Assembly (NCBI RefSeq): GCF_910592395.1
Contig: NC_088326.1
Coordinates: forward strand, 11,783,001-11,847,000
Origin: Lineus longissimus
Taxonomy: Eukaryota > Nemertea > Pilidiophora > Heteronemertea > Lineidae
Length of the DNA: 64,000 nucleotides
Reading direction: 5' to 3'
Under the pieces are notes generated by a model. It saw only the letters and a program-made list of their open reading frames with translations. It was not told the DNA's origin and did no database searches. The translations under genes were made by a program, and so were the position numbers. Shown here in pieces: positions 56,501 through 64,000 of the stretch; within the stretch, counting starts at the first letter, position 1; the number at the start of each line of letters is the position of its first letter.

Positions 56501-59500
56501 AATTTTTCCTCAGCGACTGAGTCCCGCATGTCAAAAGCCAATGTATATTGACCGATGGCCGTCTCCTGCCATACCAATATGGTCATTTTTCATGATATCC
56601 TTTACGATGGATGCGAGTCTAAATGGATATTGTTCTAAATGTGGATCTAATCAACTGTCATCAGGGACTTGAGCCAAATGGTCACTTTAAAATAATTGAG
56701 ATTTTATCTGTCCGCTAATCAATGCGGACTCTATGGTATTCTCTAGAAATTAAGGGCTGTTCTAAAGTGGTTTAAAGGCGTACACCATATGCTCAAAATT
56801 TTGAACTTAAGTTTGAAGAAGTACTCATGAAGCATATGGTTTTACATTTAACCTGAAAAAAAGTCAATGGTAACTTTACCACTGTTGACAAGTCTGTCAT
56901 AAACATACCCTGCTCTACAGACAGAAGGAACAGTTCAGTTGTATCCTTTGTTAATTAGGGTGCATCCTCTGTTATTTAGGGGCATCCTCTGTTATTTAGG
57001 GTGCATCCTCTGTTATTTCGGGTGCATCCTCTGTTATTTAGGGTGCATCCTCTGTTATTTAGGGTGCATCCTCTGTTATGTAGGGTGCATCATCTGTTAT
57101 TTAGGGTGCATCATCTGTTATTTAGGGTGCATCATCTGTTATTTAGGGTGCATCCTCTGTTATGTAGGGTGCATCATCTGTTATGTAGGGTGCATCCTCT
57201 GTTATTTAGGGTGCATCCTCTGTTATTTAGGGTGCATCCTCTGTTATTTAGGGTGCATCCTCTGTTATTTAGGGTGCATCATCTGTTATTTAGGGTGCAT
57301 CATCTGTTATTTAGGGTGCATCCTCTGTTATTTTGGGTGCATCCTTTGTTATTTAGGGTGCATCCTTTGTTATTTAGGGTGCATCCTTTGTTATGTAGGG
57401 TGCATCCTGTGTTATTTAGGGTGCATCCTTTGTTATTTAGGGTGCATCCTTTGTTATTTAGGGTGCATCCTCTGTTATTTAGGGTGGACAAGTGCACATT
57501 GCATACCACTGGTGTGTAGCCAAAAGGAAACATGTCCAAAGGTATTGACGCACCCTGCATAACAGAGAATTATGATCAATGGATGCGTCTCCTTGGGTGT
57601 ATAGCATGGTACACTTGTACACAGCGATTACCAAACAGCCAATAAATGCTGGTCGCCAAATTAGCCTTCCTCATAAATGCGCTGTGCATGTTTAACCACA
57701 AGAGTGATGTTAGCTGTAGCTCTGCGCCATAAAAATTGATGAATTTGATGTTCGCCCGCTAATGGTAGAAAGGGAATTTATCGCTTCAGCAAAAAAATGA
57801 ATTATGCAGTAAAATCGACAGTCAGTTGAGTGTACCGTGTACTGGGACACTTTGTCACATCACCGTCCTGTACTATACTGTTCTGTTTATAAGTAACGTT
57901 CCTTGCAATCACGCGAGATGACATCTCATTAGTCCTGTCGAAGTTGCCCCGAGAAATGATCTTATTTCTCTATTTGCCAATTAGTAATGATTAATCAGTA
58001 ACCATTTCTCCATAGTGTTTTAATTACTTTTCAGAGGTGATGGGGGCGCTAGTATCAGTGTTGATGATCTGGGTGGTAACCGGTATTCTTGTATATATGG
58101 CCGTTCTCCGTGTTATCAACGAGGATTATGAAATCGATGCTAAAATTATGTTAATCACTGCCGCAGTTGGAGTCATGTTCAACATTGTGTAAGTAACCTT
58201 GGACAAAGCACTTCACTATTGACAAACGACGAAACCCGGATGATAAATAACGTCAGAATTCCAAGCGACCAATGGGATATTATCAAAGAGGGCATCTATG
58301 AGGTTTTTATAGATTATTTGAGGGTGGCTAATCAATAGTTTGCCTGTCAGATTATTCCTATGATACTTTTCTGGACTTTTTGCCTGAAGGTGGACACTCT
58401 CATCTATTGCTTTGAAAGCACCTGGGGCCCCTCTTCCTCTGGGGTGCACCCTCTTCCTCTGGGGTGCACCCTCTTCCTCTGGGGTGCACCCTCTTCCTCT
58501 GGAGTGCACCCTCTTCCTCTGGGATGCACCCTCTTCCTCTGGGGTGCACCCTCTTCCTCTGGGGTGCACCCTCTTCCTCTGGGGTGTACCCACTTTCTCT
58601 GGGGTGCACCCTCTTTCTCTGGGGTGCACCCTCTTTCTCTGGGGTGCACCCTCTTCCTCTGGGGTGCACCCTCTTCCTCTGGGGTGCACCCTCTTTCCCT
58701 GGGGTGCACCCTCTTCCTCTGGGGTGCACCCTCTTCCTCTGGGGTGCACCCTCTTCCTCTGGGGTGCACCCTCTTCCCCTGGGGTGCACCCTCTTTCTCT
58801 GGGGTGCACCCTCTTCCTCTGGGGTGCATCCCTCTACTCTCTGAAACTCAAATGCCCAGGTACACCCCTGACAGACTCTGTTCCTTTCCTTCAGGATGGG
58901 CTGTACCCTTCATCAACACGGCCACACCCACGGCGGGGGACACGGTCACAGCCACGGCGGCCTAAGCACGACCAGTAGCGCCTCTGATCTTGAAGCGGGA
59001 AACAACAGTGACGAAGCTGTATCTGACATTAGTGGAGACTCAAAATGCAGCAAGGATAGTCAGAAAAAAAGGAAGAAAGAACAAAATATCAATGTGAAAG
59101 CAGCTTTTATTCATGTTATAGGAGATTTTGTTCAAAGTTTAGGGGTTCTCATTGCGGCTTTCATTATATATTTTAAGGTGAGTTACACCCCAGGGAATCG
59201 AAATCCTGAACACCGAGACCCTTTCACACCAGGCGGAGGAAGCCAGTGCTGGCCCAAACCAACCTAATAACAAATGAACATGTGGTGTGCTATCATGCGG
59301 TCTTTTCTTTGCTGCTTGTTTGTTGTGGCCAGCAGTGGCTTCCTCCGCCTGGCCAGCAGTGGCTTCCTCCGCCTGGTGTGAGGGCCTCTATTCCAAGATT
59401 CCAAGCATCTTGTAGTCCAAGTTCCGAGTTCCTTGATCCCGTATTCCTGATGTCGAGACCCCTTGCTCCACTGAGTGTCGAGGAGAAAACCTTCTCCATT

Positions 59501-61690
59501 GTTTTAAATACCAAATTCAGTTCTTAATTACTTAGGCAGTTCTGGGGATCTTGGGGAAACTTGGTTGAAGTTTCACATTAAAAACACCATTCAGTAGGCT
59601 CCAGGAAGCAAAAAATTAGAATACTTGAATTGACATTAAGTGCCCTCTATATTTCAGCCTGAGTGGAAAATAGCGGATCCAATCTGTACATTTCTTTTCT
59701 CTGTTTTGGTGCTGATCACAACAATCAATATTCTGAGGGACACGCTCCACGTCTTAATGGAAGGTAGGATGATAAAATGACACAGGTGTTGGTTCATGCG
59801 ACACCTGTGTTTTTTATGCAATAACACGTATGCTGCTTTGATAGTGCAATAACATGTGTCCTTCATTATGCAATGACACACAGGCTTGTTCCTGAATCAT
59901 CACATATGCAATGACATTGCGTCACTTTCTTACTGCAATAACACATATGCTGCTAAATGCAATAACATGTGTGCTTCTTTGTGCAATAATACATATGATA
60001 TTTTGTTTTCGGTTTTGCCAATCTCGTACCCATTTCCCTTTACGCTACACTAACCCTTGAAATGGTGCACTGGTACCAGATGGCAAAATGGTGAATCGTA
60101 TCAACTTATTACACCGTCAAGCTTTGAATTGCTTGTAGCATCGTAAGCATAGGACATCTAGATTGAAATTGATCAAGATAGACATTCCTCAGTCCTTAAT
60201 TCACTATTACTTACCTGAGATAACGGTCATTTCAAAGAATTCAATGAATAGGAAGAGAGTCAACTGACGCTTTTCGAATTTTCTGTTAACCCAGACAAAT
60301 TTTCAAACAAAATTGTGGTACTTCTGATGCCAGGAAATCGGCTATTTGTGGCTAAATGAGGTCATTGGATGGGGTTTCGCTATCAGACTTTTACCCAAGC
60401 GTCATTATAAATGCATGACATTTAATCAGACTTCCAAATTAGAATTCTTTAAGTTTGTTAAGGTTGTTGAGAGGAATTGTTTTCAAAATTGAAATACTCT
60501 CAATTTATGTGTGTGGTCTTTAATTGAAGCAAAAAGATGCTTTAGGGATCAGTTAACCGTATTTCATATTTTGATCTCTGTTTGCCCTTGGGATTGGCAG
60601 CCACCTGGCAGAGAATTGCCACTCTCTCCGAGTCATGGCTAACAACTTCTCCGAGGTTAGCCACCTCTCTGAGTCAAGGCTTACAACCTCTCAACCAGTC
60701 CGTCTCAGCCAGCCAAGCTTAGAGCGACATATGCCTGCATACATCCCTGGTGACCTTACCTCGCTACCCCTGGCTGGGAGTAGGGTCCAGGACTGGACAA
60801 GCCATAGCCCACTGTATCTTGCTGATATCTCTCCTGAACCTTTCATTTTGATGTCTCTATCTTCTACCAGGTGCCCCACAAGGTCTGGACTTCAATGAAG
60901 TGAAGCAGTCATTCTTCGAAATCAAGGGAGTTAAGGAGGTTCACAACCTGAGGATGTGGTCGCTGACGATAGACAAGGCAGCACTATCAGTACATTTGGC
61001 AATCGGTACGTTCTACTTTGTCACTGAGGGTGGGGTGGGGTGGGGTTGGGTTTAGGAGGTACACAACCTCAGGATATGAGAGATGACGATAGATAGGCAG
61101 CCTTATCTGTACATTTGGCAATTGGTAGGTTTTATTTTTCACTCGGGGTGGGTGGTAGGCCTAGGAGGTACATGAAGGGAGAGTGTGGTGGGGATCCCAG
61201 ATGAGGCAGTAGTCAAATTGGTGGGTGTTCAGGAAGAACAGCTTGTTTTTGGTGACAACTCGCCTGTCTGGGATCCTTTTGCCGACTCACAGATTAACTC
61301 CCCCCCGGGCAGGCGATGACATAGTTTACCGCCTTTACTTGCCTCTGTGAAAGGGAATTGGTTTGGCCATCCCTTAGGATAATCTAGTGTTGTGCAACAC
61401 CACTATCTTTTGGGAAATGTGATCTGGTCACATTCCTGAGTTCAACTATCTTTTGTCAGAACGATATGAAAACACTGTACTATTTTTGAATTTTTTGCTG
61501 AATAGATGAATTTTACAATTTACTCAAATTCAATTTGATTTCAGATAAGAAACACAATTCACAGGAAGTCCTCAAGCAGGCGTCGCGGATGGTGCGGCAG
61601 CGTTTTAACATTCATGACGTCACGCTCCAAGTCGAGGAATATTGCGACACGATGGAGGCCTGCGACGACTGCAAAGACCCGACCGACTGA
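53504..61690 (+). CDS. Zinc transporter, SLC30A2/3/4/8 (ZnT) group
   Basis: Cation diffusion facilitator that moves Zn2+ from cytosol into vesicles or out of the cell, normally in exchange for H+. Exons: 1b 53504-53598, 2 53816-53871, 3a 54687-54824 or 3b 55109-55219, 4 55966-56112, 5 58035-58188, 6 58895-59177, 7 59658-59763, 8 60871-61005, 9 61545-61690. All junctions are GT-AG and in phase. The 1b-3b form is 410 residues, the 1b-3a form 419. Features (410-residue form): HCH near the N-terminus before TM1; TM2 zinc site H103xxxD107; His-rich loop from 194 to 208; TM5 zinc site H261xxxD265; C-terminal metal-binding domain; CDDC at 402-405. The two HD pairs indicate a zinc-selective site. HCH plus CxxC places it with ZnT2/3/4/8 rather than ZnT1. 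Alternative first exons may lie at 2238 and 45232. Confidence 0.95.
53816..53871 (+). CDS. Zinc transporter exon 2
   Basis: 56 nt, phase 2 in and phase 1 out; acceptor TTTTTCAG, donor GTAACC. Codes [18 protein letters not shown], an acidic, Ser-rich cytosolic segment. Confidence 0.85.
54098..54335. mobile_element. MITE family B-related foldback in intron 2
   Basis: Two arms of about 110 bp face each other (GTGACTCGCTCTACCAAAAC at the left, its complement at the right) and contain the family B core ACTTGACAGGTTGATACGGA. Confidence 0.85.
54687..54824 (+). CDS. Zinc transporter exon 3a (alternative TM1 exon)
   Basis: 138 nt, phase 1 to 1; acceptor CCCCCTATAG, donor GTAAGT. It codes [11 protein letters not shown], then a TM1 starting [18 protein letters not shown]. 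Homologous to exon 3b and 9 codons longer at its start. HCH and the GE of TM1 are kept. Confidence 0.85.
55109..55219 (+). CDS. Zinc transporter exon 3b (alternative TM1 exon)
   Basis: 111 nt, phase 1 to 1; a long pyrimidine tract and CACCAG acceptor, donor GTAAGA. Codes [20 protein letters not shown], then [18 protein letters not shown]. It shares frame and boundaries with 3a, so one or the other can be used. Using both would stay in frame but duplicate TM1. Confidence 0.9.
55405..55490 (+). pseudogene. Decayed third copy of exon 3
   Basis: GCAACAAACTCATCAT is identical to exon 3b at 55160-55175. Similarity continues past the former donor into intron sequence (ACAGTATTCATCAAAAGTAA against ACAGTACTGGTCAAAATAAC). 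Indels destroy the frame and the donor is lost. Confidence 0.75.
55966..56112 (+). CDS. Zinc transporter exon 4 (TM2, first HxxxD site)
   Basis: 147 nt, phase 1 to 1. Codes [18 protein letters not shown] with HxxxD, then TM3 start and [10 protein letters not shown], the conserved FGWxRAE block completed in exon 5. Confidence 0.95.
56164..56285 (+). pseudogene. Decayed tandem copy of the 3' half of exon 4
   Basis: AGCCATATATCTCGC recurs 139 bp downstream of its place in exon 4. Translation gives [12 protein letters not shown], then a TGA where exon 4 has Arg, then SFGLYSA. The donor-adjacent intron (CAAAATGGCCSCCAGG) is duplicated as well. Confidence 0.85.
56941..57486. repeat. 21-bp minisatellite in intron 4, TGCACCC core on the minus strand
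   Basis: About 26 units of GGGTGCATCCTCTGTTATTT plus one base. 24 units keep GGGTGCA, whose complement TGCACCC fits the MTF-1 metal-response core TGCRCNC. The 21-bp period leaves two frames open, giving spurious ORFs. Confidence 0.93.
57487..58034. other. Rest of intron 4
   Basis: No repeat or ORF of note. Ends at acceptor CTTTTCAG of exon 5. Confidence 0.5.
58035..58188 (+). CDS. Zinc transporter exon 5 (TM3-TM4)
   Basis: 154 nt, phase 1 in and 2 out; donor GTAAGT. Codes [20 protein letters not shown] and, further on, [20 protein letters not shown], both strongly conserved in the ZnT2/3/8 group. Confidence 0.95.
58430..58830. repeat. 20-bp minisatellite in intron 5, dense TGCACCC cores on both strands
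   Basis: 20 units of CTCTTCCTCTGGGGTGCACC. GGGTGCACCC is palindromic, so most units give TGCACCC on both strands (18 on +, 17 on - by my count), matching the metal-response core TGCRCNC. It ends about 65 bp before exon 6. Several long ORFs on both strands are artefacts of the array. Confidence 0.95.
58895..59177 (+). CDS. Zinc transporter exon 6 (His-rich loop, TM5)
   Basis: 283 nt, phase 2 in and 0 out. Starts [20 protein letters not shown], the cytosolic His-rich loop, followed by a Ser/Asp-rich linker, KKRKKEQ and TM5 with [11 protein letters not shown] (HxxxD, second half of the zinc site). Confidence 0.96.
59218..59388. mobile_element. Inverted-repeat element in intron 6
   Basis: TTTCACACCAGGCGGAGGAA near 59221 is mirrored by TTCCTCCGCCTGGTGTGAGG near 59364. 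An extra tandem GGCCAGCAGTGGCTTCCTCC lies in the right arm. Confidence 0.75.
59658..59763 (+). CDS. Zinc transporter exon 7 (TM6)
   Basis: 106 nt, phase 0 in and 1 out; acceptor TATTTCAG, donor GTAGGA. Codes [20 protein letters not shown], then [13 protein letters not shown], the typical end of the membrane domain. Confidence 0.95.
59770..60000. repeat. Degenerate GCAATAACACATATG repeats in intron 7
   Basis: Imperfect ~30-35 bp repeats with TGCAATAACAYRTRTG cores. Non-coding. Confidence 0.7.
60001..60689. other. Intron 7, no further feature
   Basis: AT-rich. A fragment of MITE family B (CCAGTCCGTCTCAGCCAGCC, AGAGCGACATATGC) follows at about 60696-60733. Confidence 0.45.
60871..61005 (+). 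CDS. Zinc transporter exon 8 (cytosolic domain)
   Basis: 135 nt, phase 1 to 1; acceptor TTCTACCAG, donor GTACGT. Codes [20 protein letters not shown], then [20 protein letters not shown], the ferredoxin-like C-terminal domain. Confidence 0.95.
61051..61175 (+). pseudogene. Decayed tandem copy of the 3' half of exon 8
   Basis: GGAGGTACACAACCTCAGGA and TGTACATTTGGCAATTGGTA mirror exon 8, 120 bp further on. In-frame stops (TAG, TGA) and an indel inactivate it. A third shred (CCTAGGAGGTACATGAAGG) starts near 61158. Confidence 0.85.
61545..61690 (+). CDS. Zinc transporter exon 9 (C-terminus)
   Basis: Phase 1 in, ends in TGA. Codes [20 protein letters not shown], then [20 protein letters not shown]. 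The CDDC pair matches the CxxC of vesicular ZnTs. Codon use is GC-richer than the surroundings. Confidence 0.96.
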
Positions 61691-61871
61691 GAAAAAAATC
61701 GCAAGCGATTTATCAGACTTGTTTTCTCTTATTTATGTGATATTATGGACTTAAATATCGTGCTGCGGCAAGATGTTGTCAGCACATGTTGTCGGTGAAT
61801 TGTGAGGCGGGAGATTCCTGCCTGAAACGAGGTTGTTGACAGAATGATCATGGGATGCAGGTTTACATTCA

Positions 61872-62885
61872 AGGAAGGACAAAACAGTGCCATGTGGGGT
61901 TTGTGCAAGGGTGGTATGGACTCATAGGCCACAGCGTTGGTGCCATGTGGGGTTTGTGGAAGGGTGGTATGGACTCATAGGCCACAGCGTTGGTGCCATG
62001 TGGGGTTTGTGCAAGGGTGGTATGGACTCATAGGCCACAGCGTTGGTGCCATGTGGGGTTTGTGCAAGGGTGGTATGGACTCATAGGCCACAGCGTTGGT
62101 GCCATGTGGGGTTTGTGCAAGGGTGGTATGGACTCAGGCCACAGCGTTGGTGCCATGTGGGGTTTGTGCAAGGGTGGTATGGACTCATAGGCCACAGCGT
62201 TGGTGCCATGTGGGGTTTGTGCAAGGGTGGTATGGACTCATAGGCCACAGCGTTGGTGCCATGTGGGGTTTGTGCAAGGGTGGTATGGACTCATAGGCCA
62301 CAGCGTTGGTGCCATGTGGGGTTTGTGCAAGGGTGGTATGGACTCATAGGCCACAGCGTTGGTGCCGTGTGGGGTTTGTGCAAGGGTGGTATGGACTCAT
62401 AGGCCACAGCGTTGGTGCCATGTGGGGCTTGTGCAAGGGTGGTGTGGACTCATAGGCCACAGCGTTGGTGCCATGTGGGGCTTGTGCAAGGGTGGTGTGG
62501 ACTCATAGGCCACAGCGTTGGTGCCTTGTGGGGTTTGTGCAAGGGTGGTATGGACTCATAGGCCACAGCGTTGGTGCCATGTGGGGTTTGTGCAAGGGTG
62601 GTATGGACTCATAGGCCACAGCGTTGGTGCCATGTGGGGTTTGTGCAAGGGTGGTGTGGACTCATAGGCCACAGCGTTGTTGCCATGTGGGGTTTGTGGA
62701 AGGGTGGTATGGACTCCTAGGCCACAGCGTTGGTGCCATGTGGGATTTGTGCAAGGGTGGTATGGACTCATAGGCCACAGCGTTGGTGCCATGTGGGGTT
62801 TGTGCAAGGGTGGTATGGACTCATAGGCCACAGCGTTGTTGCCATGTGGGGTTTGTGCAAGGGTGGTATGGACTGAAGGACCACA
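61872..62885. repeat. 53-bp tandem array downstream of the stop codon
   Basis: About 19 units of GCCACAGCGTTGGTGCCATG followed by TGGGGTTTGTGCAAGGGTGG. It begins some 180 bp after the zinc transporter stop, so it may lie in the 3' UTR. One unit lacks the CATAG step. ORFs across it are artefacts. Confidence 0.93.
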
Positions 62886-63004
62886 GCGTGGCAAGGTTGT
62901 GTTGTAGTTTTGCCTGGGTGCTTGTAAGCTGCAGATTTCAGTGAGAATCCTGGAAACCATTTCAAACTGTCAACATTTATATGAGGTTAAATGTAAACAG
63001 TTTG

Positions 63005-63225
63005 ATCGAGGTCGTAATGTCAAATGGTAAGACCATAAAATTGTACCATTGGTAAAATCAAAAATTAATAGAGGACTAGAAATGGTATCATTAGTAAAAT
63101 CATTCGTTGATAGAAGGCCATAAAATGGTACCATTGGTAAAATAAAATATATAAGACCATAAAATGGTACCATTTTAAAAATCAAATGTTGATAGAAGAC
63201 CACAAAATGGTACCATTGATAAGGT
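63005..63225. repeat. ~55-bp imperfect repeats with GGTACCATT core
   Basis: Four to five copies of AAAATGGTACCATTGGTAAA with variable spacers (GTTGATAGAAGACCA). Confidence 0.8.
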
Positions 63226-63256
63226 CCATGGCAAAGGTCTGACCAAGATGCCACCT

Positions 63257-63257
63257 C

Positions 63258-63305
<48 letters not shown>
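63257..63305. repeat. (GAT)n microsatellite
   Basis: About 15-16 uninterrupted GAT triplets. Confidence 0.97.
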
Positions 63306-63306
<1 letters not shown>

Positions 63307-64000
63307 TGAGAATCTGCCTGTTGTAAAGAGATAAGAATAGATAGATTCACTGTGATACTTTCATGACTTATTTCAGGGTATATCTCAAAATTGCTTGATA
63401 CATGTCACATGCCTATTATGTGGCATCCAGTAATTTTGATATGGCCCCAAATTTGAATTTCTACTTTGCTGTGTGTATAAGCTCTTTAAATCATCTGCTC
63501 TGCATGCCAATTGCTGTGAACTGCAAGATTTTCATGCCGTTTTATTTTCTTGCAATTCAGAGAAATTTCTGAAAAAGATTTTTATTTAGACAAACTTTCT
63601 TTGGTTTTTCAACAAAAAAATTTGATTTGCCATTTTAATTTTTCACAAATCTGGGTTAATCACAAAATCAATGAAAAAATACGCTGTGAGAATTTAGTGG
63701 TTTAATGTATTCTTTGCTACATATGGGGTAGGTTTTCTTAGCACAATGTTAATGGGTAAATTTTATCTTTTAAAAAATGCCTAAATTGTCACAAAATGAG
63801 AGAATAAATGAGCTAAATATTTATTTTCATTGTTGATGTCCTACAGTGACTTCCAGATTAAGATAGGTGACCTATTCTGGTATTTACATATAATTACGAA
63901 AATATCTGGGTGCAGAAATGAAAATCTAATTATTTTGTGTGTCTTTGACACCAGACAGGGACGAGAAATTTCCAAATTTCCAGTATTTCGTTCTAAGTGT
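63306..64000. other. No gene recognised; possible polyadenylation signal
   Basis: AT-rich. AATAAA at 63803-63808 (also 63141-63146) could end the zinc transporter transcript, implying a 3' UTR of about 2 kb including the arrays, but nothing in the sequence decides between them. Confidence 0.3.

Noticed and set aside
56939-57562. 207-codon ORF with repeated GCILCYL
   Set aside because: It is the in-frame reading of a 21-bp intronic tandem repeat with no composition change at its ends.
58216-58978. Six overlapping ORFs of 126-201 codons on both strands
   Set aside because: All are produced by the 20-bp minisatellite, which lacks stops in several frames. Only 58895-59177 is a true exon.

Overview
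This is eukaryotic DNA from an animal, most likely a marine invertebrate. Genes are split by GT-AG introns, there is no operon structure, and most of the window is dispersed repeats: MITEs, tRNA-derived SINEs, non-LTR retroposon fragments and satellites. The species cannot be read from the sequence. The repeat content and the two gene families would fit a lophotrochozoan or an invertebrate deuterostome.

Two genes are well supported. On the + strand, 53.5-61.7 kb holds a zinc transporter of the SLC30A2/3/4/8 (ZnT, vesicular cation diffusion facilitator) group. It has eight common exons with compatible phases, two HxxxD zinc-site motifs, a His-rich loop and a C-terminal CxxC. It has two alternative copies of the exon for the first membrane segment (54687-54824 and 55109-55219). 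Three candidate first coding exons (2238-2455, 45232-45323, 53504-53598) all end in the phase that exon 2 needs. If the first one is used, the gene spans nearly the whole window and its first intron is about 51 kb. On the - strand, 26260-28802 holds a compact five-exon gene for a 232-residue type I membrane receptor. It has three cysteine-rich domains with the BCMA/TACI (TNFRSF13) spacing, a rare architecture for an invertebrate. It would be nested, antisense, in that long intron.

Layout: 0-7 kb has palindromic MITEs, candidate exon 1a and ~300-bp repeat units carrying nuclear-receptor-like direct repeats. 7.1-8.4 kb is a 141-bp satellite. 8.35-14.4 kb is a decayed LINE reverse transcriptase whose 3' end was amplified into a higher-order satellite (887-bp units containing 97-bp subunits). 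14.5-26 kb is repeat-rich with only weak ORFs. 26-29 kb is the receptor gene. 29-53 kb is a dense mosaic of nested transposons, including a 1,968-bp foldback element with a 6-bp target duplication and a piggyBac-like element carrying an exon-like ORF. 53-62 kb is the zinc transporter. 62-64 kb is a 53-bp tandem array, probably 3' UTR or downstream, then AT-rich sequence.

The most interesting signals are in the zinc transporter. (1) Two intronic minisatellites flank exon 5 and share the core GGGTGCAYCC. They repeat TGCACCC, which matches the metal-response-element core TGCRCNC of MTF-1, dozens of times. (2) Exons 3, 4 and 8 are each followed by a decayed tandem copy, so the alternative exon 3 pair looks like the survivor of repeated local exon duplication. 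(3) The alternative first exons differ in sorting-like motifs.
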